From DATGZX01 sp035296965 (GTDB lineage Bacteria; Planctomycetota; Planctomycetia; Gemmatales; Gemmataceae), in contig DATGZX010000423.1 in the NCBI GenBank assembly GCA_035296965.1, positions 1 to 28,111 on the forward strand: DNA of 28,111 nt. The letters run 5' to 3'. Below, one piece after another: positions 15,555-24,038 of this stretch. How positions within the stretch are numbered: the stretch's first letter is position 1; each line of letters begins with the position of its first letter. The notes under the pieces were generated by a model that was given only the letters and a program-made list of their open reading frames with translations, searched no databases and had not been told where the DNA came from. Made by a program: the position numbers and the translations under genes.

Positions 15555-16970
15555 ATGAGAACGGGATTTCTGGCTTTGCTGGCCACCCTGGTCGCCGGCG
15601 TTGGCATGTCATCAGGGCAGGCGCCGCCGCCTGCTTTGCCGAAGCCGCCTCCAGGCCCCCCTATGCCCTCCTGGAGCACCGTAACCAGTCCAGTGCAAGT
15701 CGTGGGAGCAGCGGCTCCCGCGGCCGACACCAAAGGCGACGGTTCCACGACGCCTGCACCGGAAACCGCAGCCGTGGTGGAGGTCGAGAACGGCTTGTCC
15801 CTGCCGGACGGGCCCAATGCGTTCACCGACGACCCCCACGCCCTCGACAAGAAGAAGTGGATCTTCCCCGTCTGGGAAGGGTCCGACAGGGTTTGGTTCA
15901 ATGCGGAATACCTGTTGTGGTGGGTTCGTTCGGCGCCTTCCCCCGGCCCGCTGGCGACGACCGGCACCACGGCCTCGCAGGGCATCCTCGGGAACCCCGG
16001 CACTTCAACGCTCTTCGGAGACTCGAACACCGAGTTTGGGTCACTCTCCGGCGCTCGCTTCACCCTTGGCTATTCGAATGAGGATCATACTTGGGCAATC
16101 GAAGGCACGGCCCTTTGGCTCCAGAAGGGGCAAGAAGGCTTTGGCACATCCTCCGATGCCGGCGGAAACCCCGTCCTTGCCAGGCCGTTCATCAACTCCT
16201 TGAACGGCCAAGAGTCGGCTGCACTGGTCAGTTTTCCCGGAGCCTTCGCGGGCAACATTCAGGTCAGCTCTTCGCTGGAATTCTCGGGCGCCGAAATCAA
16301 CATCCTCCATCCGCTCAATCAAAATCTGAACGGCGGCGTGGATTTCTTGATAGGCGCTCGTTATCTCTTCTTGAACGAGAACCTGGGCATCACCCAAAGC
16401 TCGACGCTGCTGCCGGGCGGGGTCCTCGGCTTCAACGGCAACACGGTCCTAGCGCCCGGCGTCGTGAGCGTCTTGGACGGCATCGGCACCCGCAACCAGT
16501 TCACCGGCGGCCAGGTCGGCCTGCAAGCGGATCTTCACTCCGGCCGTCTCTTCCTCGTCATGGTTGGCAAGGTGGGGCTTGGCGACACCCACGAAGTCGT
16601 GAACGTCAACGGCCAAACGACACTGTCGGGGACCGGGGCTCCCGCGGCCAGCATTCCCGGCGGGTTGTTTGCCGTGGGCAGCAATACGGGCCATTCCGCT
16701 CGCGACGAGTTCACGGTCCTCCCGGAATTGATGCTGAGCGCCGGCGTCGAGGTAACTCGGAACCTGCGTCTCTTTGTCGGCTACAACTTCCTCTACTGGG
16801 AGGATGTCGTGCGTCCGGGTGACCAGGTAAATCGCATCGTCAATCCCAACTTGGTGCCCTCGAGCCTTTCCTTCGGAACCGGCCCGACTACTCCCACGCC
16901 CTCCAACATCGGCAGCCACTCCGATTTCTGGGCACAGGGGGTGAACTTCGGCGTAGCTATCCGGTACTAA
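15555..16970 (+). CDS. BBP7 family outer membrane beta-barrel protein
   Basis: The 471-residue product has a signal peptide (about 1-21), a Pro/Ala-rich stretch (about 24-70), and a barrel body. The entry motif WFNAEYLLWWVRSAPSPGPL and the end pattern RLFVGYNFLYWEDVVRPGDQ followed by FWAQGVNFGVAIRY with terminal aromatic are those of the BBP7 family, a group of abundant planctomycete outer-membrane barrels of unknown transport role. Alternating hydrophobic strands run throughout. The ATG has TAGGAG nine bases upstream. A strong hairpin follows the stop, so the gene is probably a single-gene transcript. Confidence 0.92.
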   Translation: MRTGFLALLATLVAGVGMSSGQAPPPALPKPPPGPPMPSWSTVTSPVQVVGAAAPAADTKGDGSTTPAPETAAVVEVENGLSLPDGPNAFTDDPHALDKKKWIFPVWEGSDRVWFNAEYLLWWVRSAPSPGPLATTGTTASQGILGNPGTSTLFGDSNTEFGSLSGARFTLGYSNEDHTWAIEGTALWLQKGQEGFGTSSDAGGNPVLARPFINSLNGQESAALVSFPGAFAGNIQVSSSLEFSGAEINILHPLNQNLNGGVDFLIGARYLFLNENLGITQSSTLLPGGVLGFNGNTVLAPGVVSVLDGIGTRNQFTGGQVGLQADLHSGRLFLVMVGKVGLGDTHEVVNVNGQTTLSGTGAPAASIPGGLFAVGSNTGHSARDEFTVLPELMLSAGVEVTRNLRLFVGYNFLYWEDVVRPGDQVNRIVNPNLVPSSLSFGTGPTTPTPSNIGSHSDFWAQGVNFGVAIRY

Positions 16971-17017
16971 ATCGACCTATCTGCAAGTGCTTCGGGCATG
17001 GCAAAATAGAGGAAACA

Positions 17018-17084
17018 AAAGCGGCGGTAAAGCGCCGCACTCCAAGAATGACTTCCTTGGAGTGCGGCGCTTTACCGCCGCTTT
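17018..17084. repeat. 29-bp perfect hairpin in a two-copy repeat family
   Basis: The arms 17018-17046 and 17056-17084 are perfectly complementary over 29 bp with a nine-base loop and are followed by a short T-rich run, so the hairpin may end the BBP7 transcript. The outer flanks (AATAGAGGAAACAAAAGCGGCG, from about 17005, and TTTTCCCTTC to 17096) are shared with the hairpin at 5811-5847, while the centre differs. Confidence 0.85.
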
Positions 17085-17194
17085 GATTTTCCCTTCCTCA
17101 ACGATTCACTCCGCCAAGCCTTCAAAATCTGCAAAACTCGAACTAAGATACTCGAGGTCTAGAACACGAGCCGACACTCACGAACCGGCTGGCC

Positions 17195-17548
17195 ATGCCT
17201 CGCTATGCCATTCTCGAGCACGACTATCCCGTTGTGCACTGGGATTTCCTGCTGGAAGCGGATCAGGTTCTGCAAACCTGGAGGCTGGCGGCGCCTCCCG
17301 CTGTTGGACAGGTCATTTCGGCAGTTAGCCTTCCAGCACATCGACGTTTGTATCTGGATTACGAGGGCCCCGTCAGCGGCAATCGCGGCCAGGTCGTTCG
17401 CTGGGACGCCGGCGTTTTCACCTGGTTGTCTCGTGAACAAGACAGGCTAGCCGTGCAGCTAGACGGGCATCGCCTTCATGGAATGGCGGCACTAGAGCGG
17501 GTTCAGGACGACGCATGGTCGTTCCTGTTCACGCCGAGTGAAAAGTGA
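17195..17548 (+). CDS. LigD-type 3'-phosphoesterase domain protein (stand-alone)
   Basis: The 117-residue protein matches the N-terminal phosphoesterase domain of bacterial LigD, which trims 3'-ends in non-homologous end joining. His9, His15 and Asp17 (in LEHDYPVVHWDF) and His49 (in AHRRLYLDYEG) fall where I recall the metal and catalytic residues. The Arg that usually follows the HxD pair is Leu19 here, and the PEGEYG segment is replaced by VSGNRG. Small single-domain proteins of this kind occur in planctomycetes. No Ku, ligase or polymerase domain gene is nearby. Whether it still cleaves DNA ends is open. No strong ribosome site is visible; the ATG is the only sensible start. Confidence 0.8.
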   Translation: MPRYAILEHDYPVVHWDFLLEADQVLQTWRLAAPPAVGQVISAVSLPAHRRLYLDYEGPVSGNRGQVVRWDAGVFTWLSREQDRLAVQLDGHRLHGMAALERVQDDAWSFLFTPSEK

Positions 17549-17614
17549 ATCTGCTTGCCAGGTGAAGTTACTGATCTGGGATCGCGCAAGCTGTGAAGCA
17601 TGGGACGTGACAGT

Positions 17615-17678
17615 CGTAGGACAGGCAACCTTGCCTGTCCATTTCGCCAGCGGGACAGGCAAGGCTGCCTGTCCTACG
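17615..17678. repeat. Inverted repeat of 26-bp arms
   Basis: The arms 17615-17640 and 17653-17678 are inverted copies with one mismatch and a 12-bp loop. Each arm contains the smaller inverted pair GGACAGGCA/TGCCTGTCC-like, as in the 4458-4521 element. It lies between convergent genes and has no T-run; the surrounding 17549-17737 holds nothing else I can identify. Confidence 0.85.
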
Positions 17679-17737
17679 AGCGCCGCCTGCGATCCTTGTT
17701 AACACTGAAAACTCGTTCCACCAGACATGACAGAGCA

Positions 17738-18457
17738 TTAGTTAGGCAAAGCCTCCGCGGGAGGCGCTGCAGCGCTGATTTGTGGTGTGGAATCGAGCGA
17801 CCGCCCTGAGACGAGCAGCGAGCCCTGGCGAAGCTCCAGCCCTTGCAGTTGAAACGTCGGTGTGCTGCGGTCGGCCTGGAAACGCAGCACCAGGACAGGG
17901 TGACCACTCAGGCGAAACCACCTCGGATCAAGATCCTGTTCTTCCGCGGCATCGGCGATTCGTTCCAGCATCGACTGAGCGGAAATTGGCAGAGCACCGG
18001 CGTGCACGGCCTGGAACTCGAACGCCACCACGTTCGGCTCCTTGGGCACTAGCCAGACTCGCACCTCGATCGATACGATCGTGCTCCACGGGCCGGTGCC
18101 ATAGCGAAATGCCAGTCGAATCTTGTCCGGTTCCAGCACGACGCGTGGTTCATGGATGCTATCGGGCAGCGGCCGTTTGTCGCCGTGCTCTTTGAGGAAA
18201 TCCTCCACGAAATAGCTGTTGATTTGCTTCTCGGTGAATTGCTCCCGCCATTGCCGCTTGTTGGCGACCCCGTCGATCAGGTGAAAGAACCTGCTGACGA
18301 ATTCACCCGAGGCCGTGGTGCGCGCGTCTCCCGGCGGTACAGCCGCGCGCTCATAGAAGGTGGGCACATGCCGAACCAGCAACCCGACGCCGGTCGCCGC
18401 GCTGCCGAGAAGGACCAGGACGATCGCGATTGCCAAGACAAACGACTTCCGATTCAT
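17738..18457 (-). CDS. Membrane-anchored protein of unknown function
   Basis: I do not recognise this 239-residue protein. It starts with MNRKSF and a single hydrophobic anchor (about residues 6-28), so the rest should face the periplasm. The body has FTEKQINSYFVEDFLKE (about 74-90), a phrase that recalls lipid- or membrane-associated beta-structured domains with a FTE-x-x-IN start, then alternating strands such as VVLEPDKIRLAFRYGTG and STIVSIEVRVWLVP. The C-terminus is Ala/Pro-rich. It is divergent from the export operon starting at 18768. The coding is convincing by its membrane anchor and domain-like texture; the function is not. Confidence 0.65.
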   Translation of the reverse strand: MNRKSFVLAIAIVLVLLGSAATGVGLLVRHVPTFYERAAVPPGDARTTASGEFVSRFFHLIDGVANKRQWREQFTEKQINSYFVEDFLKEHGDKRPLPDSIHEPRVVLEPDKIRLAFRYGTGPWSTIVSIEVRVWLVPKEPNVVAFEFQAVHAGALPISAQSMLERIADAAEEQDLDPRWFRLSGHPVLVLRFQADRSTPTFQLQGLELRQGSLLVSGRSLDSTPQISAAAPPAEALPN

Positions 18458-18664
18458 GCGAACGCCCTACCAAAGCTTTGGAGGTAGCCAGGGGATATAC
18501 CCCACGGGAGGAGGGACTATAGCGGCAGGCGCAGAGAGCGTCAATGTCGGGTGAATTGCGTCCCCGTGGTCGTGCAACCAAGGCTGCAAGGATTGATAAT
18601 CCAGGTGGACCTGAATGGCTGGTGATTTGGGGAGTAGGAGCGCCGCGGGAGTCTTCGGACTGGC

Positions 18665-18693
18665 TTGACGCCCTGCTCGACTTGTGTTAACCG
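18665..18693 (+). promoter_or_regulatory. Weak candidate promoter upstream of the export operon
   Basis: TTGACG at 18665-18670 is a good -35 hexamer, followed after 17 bp by TAACCG, a poor -10. It is the best candidate seen in the 310-bp divergent region 18458-18767, which otherwise shows no repeat or RNA gene. Confidence 0.25.
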
Positions 18694-18767
18694 ATGCGCA
18701 ATCCCTTTCTCAGAACTGGCTGTCCTAGGCGAATCGCCCGGGTTCCTTCAGGAAACGTGGAGACTCC

Positions 18768-21176
18768 ATGCGCGTGCTTATGCGAGCGGCAGGTCATAAT
18801 CTCCCCTCTCGCTCGCTTCGGGGGAGAGGGGTCGGGAGTGAGGGGGACGAACGATCCCCGGCCAAGGCCCCTCACCCCCGACCCCTCTCCCCGGAGTACC
18901 GGGGCGAGGGGAGAACAATTGTTGCCGGTCGCCTTATGCTGCTGCTAGTGGGGGGCCTCCTATGCGGATGCACACGCGCCCATTACCGCGTCCAGGCGGA
19001 CAACGAGACTTACCACATCATCGAGGAACGCAACCAGGATCCGCGCTGGGAAGTCCCGCGGATCTCGGTGGACGTTCCTCCCCAGTCGCGGCTCTTCGAT
19101 CCATTCGATCCCGATCATACGCCCATGCCTCCGGACGACCGGGCCGCCGACAAATACATGCAGTGCGTCTTCGGCATGCATGGCTATCGCCACTGGCATC
19201 GGGACGGCGATGCTCCCTGGATTGAAGACCCTGATTGGAAGAACTACCTGGAACTGGACAAAGAAGGCCGGCTGGTACTGACTCCGGATAAGGCCGTGGA
19301 AGTGGGAATCTTGAACAGTCCGAATTACCAGACCCAGATCGAAAACTTGTACCTCGCGTCGCTTACTGTCACGCTGGACCGCTTCGGGTTCGAGCTGCAG
19401 TGGTTCGGCACGAACGACACGACCTATACGCATTTCGGCAGCAGTGCCGACGAGCTGAATACGCTCAGCACCAATTCCACCATTGGCTTCAACCGGTTCC
19501 TGGCCAGTGGCGGTCAGATCATGGCGGAATTAGCCAATTCCTTTGTGTTCCAGTACGCGGGAGGAAACTCCAGCGTTGGCTTTTCCAACATTATCGTCAA
19601 CTACATGCAGCCATTGTTGCAGAACGCCGGGCGCGCCGTCGCCCTGGAAACGCTGACCGAGGCAGAGCGGACGTTGCTGTACACGCTGCGGACTTTCGCC
19701 CATTACCGCAAGCAGTTCACCTTCCAGATCGCCACCAACACCTTCTTGAGTTTGCTCACTCAACAACAGGGGGTTCGCAATTCACAAGCGAATATCCAGG
19801 CCCTGGAGCTAAGCTTACGTCTGAACACTGCGCTCCTTGACGCAGGCAAGCTGGCCGCCATCAATGTCGAGCAAATCGATCTCAGTCTCCAGCAAGGTCA
19901 GCAGCAGCTCATCCAGCTCGAAACTTCCCTGGCGACCGCCGAGGACGCCTATAAACTGCTCCTTGGCCTGCCGCCCAGCCTGCCCATCCGTCTGGACGAT
20001 TCCTTGCTGGCGCAGTTTCAGCTCAACGATCCAGCGCTCACGGCACTTCAGGGCGAAATCGACGATTTCCAAGCGGTGTACCGCCAGGTCAACCAGGCCG
20101 CGCTGGGCAAATTGCGGGAAGGCATCAAAAAACTGGAGACTTTCCGCGCCCGGACGATTAAACTGGTGGATGAGGTAAGCAGCGAGCTCGACCGTTTAAA
20201 GGATCAGATAAAGACGGCGGAGAAGGATCAAGCGGGAGTGAGAGCGCGCAGCAATGCGGCCCAGGTAGCGGTCAGACTAACCGCCGTCCGCGAGGAGTTG
20301 GACGATCAGGCGAAGAAGAGCTTGCGTCTGAGCGCGGCGCTCGCGGAAAACAATCTCCGGCCGAGCACCGAAGGGTTGGCACGCCTCGGCGGAAACCTCT
20401 CGGAGACCCTGGCAGAACTATTCGTTCTGCAACTGAGGGTCCGCGTATACTTGATTCAATTGCATCCGACCACTTATGATGTGGACGAGGCGACGGCGTA
20501 CGCCTTCAACAACCGACTCGACTTAATGAATCAGGAAGCCCAGGTGGTCGACGCCTGGCGTCAGCTTACGGTAACGGCCAGTGCCCTCAAGGCGGGTTTG
20601 AACTTGGTGACCTCCGCTAATATTGCAACACCGCCGCTAGGTAACCATCCGTTCGATTTTCGTGCGTCGGCAAGCACTTACTCCGTAGGAGTGCAAATTG
20701 ATACGCCGTTGAATCGATTGGCCCAGCGCAATGCATACAGGGCCAGCCAGATTGCCTATCAGCAGGCTCGGCGGTCCTACATGATTCTTCAGGATTCGAT
20801 CAGCGAGGCGATCCGCGATGATATTCGACAGTTACGTCTCAACCGCATCAGCTTTGAGATATCTCGCCAGAGCCTGGTCTCCGCGGCTCTCCAGTACGAA
20901 GCGGCTCGCGAGGATTTGTTGTCAAGCACCAACGCGAAGCCGACCAGTACGTTGGATACTCTTAACGCCCTGAATGGCCTGCTGGGGGCCGAGAATTCCT
21001 TGATTGGCACCTGGGCCGCCTACGAGACGACTCGCTACAGGCTGCTCCTGGACATGGAAGCTTTACAACTAGACGACCGAGGGCTCTATATCGATGGGCA
21101 CGACAACGCAGCCGGCCAATCTGCCGCAGTCGCTCCACAAGACTCCGGCGGCAAAACCCTTCCCAAACTTCCCTGA
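18768..21176 (+). CDS. TolC/CusC-type outer membrane efflux lipoprotein
   Basis: The 802-residue product has a lipobox LLCGC in MLLLVGGLLCGC (Cys near residue 67), then about 60 residues typical of planctomycete family members, then two outer-membrane-efflux halves. The first (about 130-430) ends in LLLGLPPSLPIRLDDSLL; the second begins at TYDVDEATAYAFNNRLDL (about 565). Between them lies an extra charged, heptad-like stretch (about 436-560, with KLREGIKKLETF and SELDRLKDQIKTAEKD), making the protein much longer than usual TolC proteins. It should form the outer-membrane channel for the adaptor and permease encoded next. The ATG at 18768 has GGAG five bases upstream, but residues 6-50 come from an inserted 133-bp repeat, giving an odd long pre-signal segment. 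The end overlaps the adaptor gene by 83 bp. Confidence 0.88.
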   Translation: MRVLMRAAGHNLPSRSLRGRGVGSEGDERSPAKAPHPRPLSPEYRGEGRTIVAGRLMLLLVGGLLCGCTRAHYRVQADNETYHIIEERNQDPRWEVPRISVDVPPQSRLFDPFDPDHTPMPPDDRAADKYMQCVFGMHGYRHWHRDGDAPWIEDPDWKNYLELDKEGRLVLTPDKAVEVGILNSPNYQTQIENLYLASLTVTLDRFGFELQWFGTNDTTYTHFGSSADELNTLSTNSTIGFNRFLASGGQIMAELANSFVFQYAGGNSSVGFSNIIVNYMQPLLQNAGRAVALETLTEAERTLLYTLRTFAHYRKQFTFQIATNTFLSLLTQQQGVRNSQANIQALELSLRLNTALLDAGKLAAINVEQIDLSLQQGQQQLIQLETSLATAEDAYKLLLGLPPSLPIRLDDSLLAQFQLNDPALTALQGEIDDFQAVYRQVNQAALGKLREGIKKLETFRARTIKLVDEVSSELDRLKDQIKTAEKDQAGVRARSNAAQVAVRLTAVREELDDQAKKSLRLSAALAENNLRPSTEGLARLGGNLSETLAELFVLQLRVRVYLIQLHPTTYDVDEATAYAFNNRLDLMNQEAQVVDAWRQLTVTASALKAGLNLVTSANIATPPLGNHPFDFRASASTYSVGVQIDTPLNRLAQRNAYRASQIAYQQARRSYMILQDSISEAIRDDIRQLRLNRISFEISRQSLVSAALQYEAAREDLLSSTNAKPTSTLDTLNALNGLLGAENSLIGTWAAYETTRYRLLLDMEALQLDDRGLYIDGHDNAAGQSAAVAPQDSGGKTLPKLP
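18784..18916 (-). repeat. 133-bp dispersed repeat, copy 2
   Basis: This is the inverse-orientation copy of 3244-3376, about 93 percent identical by eye and of equal length. It lies between the ribosome site/start codon and the lipoprotein signal of the TolC-like gene and keeps that frame open. Confidence 0.9.
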
Positions 21177-22740
21177 GGCCAAGCGAACCGGGCGCTGGCG
21201 CCGATTCAGCGGCATTGCCTGGAAGCTCGCCCTCCTCGTTGCAGGTATCGCGGCGGCGGGTTACTATGCCTGGAACTGGTTCCTTCCCGATCCCTCGCTT
21301 ACCGCCGAGATCACGGCAATCGTCACCCGGACCGATCTGCCGATCGTCGTGACGGAACACGGTGATCTGGAAAGTTCCAAGACTGTGGACGTTCGTTGCG
21401 AGGTGGAAGGTTACCAGAACAAGATCGTGACGATCTTGCCCGAAGGCATTCAGGTCAAGAAGGACCAGGTCGTCGTCACATTCGACAGCGACCAGCTCCA
21501 GCGAAGTTACGACGATCAAAAGGTCAAATGGCAACAGGCGGTCGGCAAGGCCAAGATGGCAGTTGGCGAGCTGACCGTCCAGAAGAGCAAGGCGGACACC
21601 GACACGGACAAGGCCAAAACCGCAGCCATTCTTGCATTGCTCGATTTGGAAAAATACCTGCCGGGTGACTACAAGGTCTCTCTGGAGGAGGGCAAGGGCG
21701 ATATCGAGATGGCCAAGAAAGATTTGCAGGAGGCCCAGGACGACCTCGAAAAATACCGGAAGTTCTACAAACAGGGGTTCGGCACCTTGGAAACGGTGCA
21801 CACCAAGGAAACCATCGAGCGCAACAAAGATTTCGTTCTGAAAAGCAAGGTGGCCAAGCTCAATCTGCTCGAAAACTGGACCAAAAAACGTACGCTGAAG
21901 GAGCTGGAAGCCAAGAAACGCGATGCGGAAGGAGAGGCGCGGCGGACCGAGGCCTCCGGCAAGGCTGCGGTCGAGAAGGCCCAGAACGACCTCGAGGCGG
22001 CCCAGGTGACCGAGCGCCTGGAAAAGAGCACGCTCGATCGGCTCAAGAGGCAGCTCGACAATTGCGTCGTGAAAGCGCCGCAGGACGGCATCCTCGTCTA
22101 TGCCAAGGACCGCTGGTACGACGATTCCGCCCGCATCCGTGCCGGCGCCGTCGTTTACTTCCGCCAGGGTCTTTTCAGCCTGCCCGACCTTTCCCAATTG
22201 CAGATGAAGGTCAAGGTCCACGAAGCCATGGTGAAGAAGGTAAAGAAGGGCCTCAAGGCCGAGGTGCGCTTCGACGCCTATGCCGGACACGTGCTGCGTG
22301 GCACCGTTCAATCTGTTGCCACCATGGCCAGCAATGAAGGCTTCTTCGACCGTTCCGTCAAGGAATACGAAACGATCGTCAAGATCGACGAGGTTCCTGC
22401 AGAAGCGAGCCTGAAACCGGGTTTCTCCGGTGAAGTAAGGATCGAGGTAACGAACCTACCCAACATTCTCGTCGTGCCGGTTCAGGCGGTAGGTCAAAAG
22501 GACCGCCTGCACCGCTGCTACGTCGTGCACGGCAAGAGCGTCGAGCCTCGGGAAGTCGAGCTGGGCGACAACAACGATAAGTTCGTGGAGGTCAAGAGCG
22601 GCCTCTCGGAAGGTGAAAAGGTTGCCCTGGATGCCCGGGCGCGGATTGCCGCCGAGTTGAAAGCCAGCGGTGAGAAACTGCCAACCGCGACGAAAACAAC
22701 CGCGACGCAACCAGGGGCTCCCCCTGGCCCGCGCGGCTAA
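21094..22740 (+). CDS. HlyD/MacA-type periplasmic adaptor (membrane fusion protein)
   Basis: The 548-residue protein has a cytoplasmic N-terminus, one membrane span (about 40-62, IAWKLALLVAGIAAAGYYAW), and a periplasmic part: a lipoyl half ending near VTILPEGIQVKKDQVV, a long alpha-helical hairpin (about 140-325, many Lys/Glu/Ala heptads), the returning lipoyl half (DNCVVKAPQDGILVYAK), and barrel and membrane-proximal domains with LKPGFSGEVRIEV and LPNILVVPVQAV. It should bridge the inner-membrane permease and the TolC-like channel. The ATG at 21094 overlaps the previous gene by 83 bp; I find no ATG, GTG or TTG downstream that would keep the membrane span. The permease gene follows after 17 bp. 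Confidence 0.9.
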   Translation: MGTTTQPANLPQSLHKTPAAKPFPNFPEAKRTGRWRRFSGIAWKLALLVAGIAAAGYYAWNWFLPDPSLTAEITAIVTRTDLPIVVTEHGDLESSKTVDVRCEVEGYQNKIVTILPEGIQVKKDQVVVTFDSDQLQRSYDDQKVKWQQAVGKAKMAVGELTVQKSKADTDTDKAKTAAILALLDLEKYLPGDYKVSLEEGKGDIEMAKKDLQEAQDDLEKYRKFYKQGFGTLETVHTKETIERNKDFVLKSKVAKLNLLENWTKKRTLKELEAKKRDAEGEARRTEASGKAAVEKAQNDLEAAQVTERLEKSTLDRLKRQLDNCVVKAPQDGILVYAKDRWYDDSARIRAGAVVYFRQGLFSLPDLSQLQMKVKVHEAMVKKVKKGLKAEVRFDAYAGHVLRGTVQSVATMASNEGFFDRSVKEYETIVKIDEVPAEASLKPGFSGEVRIEVTNLPNILVVPVQAVGQKDRLHRCYVVHGKSVEPREVELGDNNDKFVEVKSGLSEGEKVALDARARIAAELKASGEKLPTATKTTATQPGAPPGPRG

Positions 22741-22757
22741 TTCTCCGCTAAAGCACC

Positions 22758-24038
22758 ATGTTTACAGAAAACTTCGGTCACACCCTGCGTGTCGGCTTCA
22801 AGAGCATCGGCGTTCATCGTCTACGCTCGACGCTGACGACGATGGGCATCGTGCTTGGCGTGGCGTCGGTGATTGTGATGCTGGCCGTGGGAGAAGCAGC
22901 GCGCTTCAAGGCGATCGAGCAGATCAAGGACCTGGGTGCGACAAACATCATCGTACGCAGCGTCAAGCCCTCCGCCGACGACAACCAGCATGAGAAAAAG
23001 CAGTACATGCTGGATTACGGTCTGACCATCAAGGACATGGAGCGCATCGCCGCGACGATCCCCACGGTCACGTCGGTCACGCCGGTGCGCGAGTTCCGCA
23101 AGGATGTCCGCAATCTCGCTCACCGGGTGGAAGGGCGCATTGTCGGCGTCACCCCCAATTATTTGGAAATGAACGGCTTGCACCTGAGCCACGGCCGCTT
23201 CATCTCCCATGTCGATGACGAACGCTTCGAAAACGTGGTCGTTCTGGGAGCAGAAATCGCGGAAAAACTCTATCCCATCGACGATCCCGTCGGCCATTCG
23301 GTGTGCATTGACGAGCGCTTCTTCTTCCGCATCATCGGCGTCACTGAGCGCAAGGCGCCCTCGGCGGGGATCGGCAGCAGCCTGGCAGCTCAAGATTACA
23401 ATCGCGATGTGTACATCCCTTTCGCTACCGACCAGGCGCGTTTTGGCAAACTCATCGTCTATATTCGTTCGGGAACGCAGGAATTCGAAAAACTCGAAAT
23501 CAGCCAGCTAACGATTGGCGTCGATAGCATGGATCATGTGAAGAAGACCGCAGACATTGTTCAGGGCTTGATCGACCAGTATCACACCAAGCAAGACACG
23601 GCACTCACCGTTCCCCTGGACTTGCTCAAGAAGGCCGAGCAAACGCAGCGCATCTTCACGCTGGTCCTGGGCGCCATCGCCTCGATTTCCCTCGTCGTGG
23701 GCGGCATCGGCATCATGAATATCATGCTGGCGACGGTGACGGAGCGCACCCGCGAAATCGGCATTCGCCGGGCCCTGGGCGCCAAGCGCCGGCATATCGC
23801 CTTGCAATTCCTGATCGAGACGGTCGTGCTCTCCACCATGGGCGGCTTGCTGGGCGTCGTCCTTGGCATTGCCTTGTCTCACTTCGTCGCGCGCATGTTC
23901 GAATTCCCGACGATCGTTCGTCCCTGGTCGCCCTTACTGGCTTTCGGCGTATCCGTGGCGGTCGGGCTTATCTTCGGCACCTATCCTGCCCGGCGGGCGG
24001 CGTACATGGATCCCATCGAAGCGCTCCGCCATGAGTAG
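22758..24038 (+). CDS. MacB/FtsX-type ABC transporter permease
   Basis: The 426-residue protein has one N-terminal span (about 25-45, after LRVGFKSIGVHRLRSTLTT), a large periplasmic MacB-like domain (about 50-295), and three C-terminal spans: LGAIASISLVVGGIGIMNIM (about 303-325), one around 355-380 and one around 390-412. The cytoplasmic loop ERTREIGIRRALGAKRRHI and the end PARRAAYMDPIEALRHE are classical for the family. It carries no nucleotide-binding domain, so it needs a separate MacB/LolD-type ATPase, and none is encoded in this window. With the two preceding genes it should form a tripartite exporter or mechanotransmission complex. Its last eight bases overlap the next gene. Confidence 0.93.
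   Translation: MFTENFGHTLRVGFKSIGVHRLRSTLTTMGIVLGVASVIVMLAVGEAARFKAIEQIKDLGATNIIVRSVKPSADDNQHEKKQYMLDYGLTIKDMERIAATIPTVTSVTPVREFRKDVRNLAHRVEGRIVGVTPNYLEMNGLHLSHGRFISHVDDERFENVVVLGAEIAEKLYPIDDPVGHSVCIDERFFFRIIGVTERKAPSAGIGSSLAAQDYNRDVYIPFATDQARFGKLIVYIRSGTQEFEKLEISQLTIGVDSMDHVKKTADIVQGLIDQYHTKQDTALTVPLDLLKKAEQTQRIFTLVLGAIASISLVVGGIGIMNIMLATVTERTREIGIRRALGAKRRHIALQFLIETVVLSTMGGLLGVVLGIALSHFVARMFEFPTIVRPWSPLLAFGVSVAVGLIFGTYPARRAAYMDPIEALRHE

Noticed and set aside
15413..16063. A 216-codon minus frame over the BBP7 5' end
   Set aside because: It is antisense to the signal peptide and first barrel motif of a well-supported gene.
20962..22311. A 449-codon minus-strand open frame opposite the adaptor gene
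   Set aside because: It mirrors the Lys/Glu-rich coiled coil of the adaptor as Leu/Phe-rich sequence and has no ribosome site or recognisable domain.
23863..24030. Upstream extension of the EEP-fold protein into the permease gene
   Set aside because: The added 56 residues are an out-of-frame reading of the permease C-terminal spans; the ATG at 24031 overlapping the permease stop is the better start.
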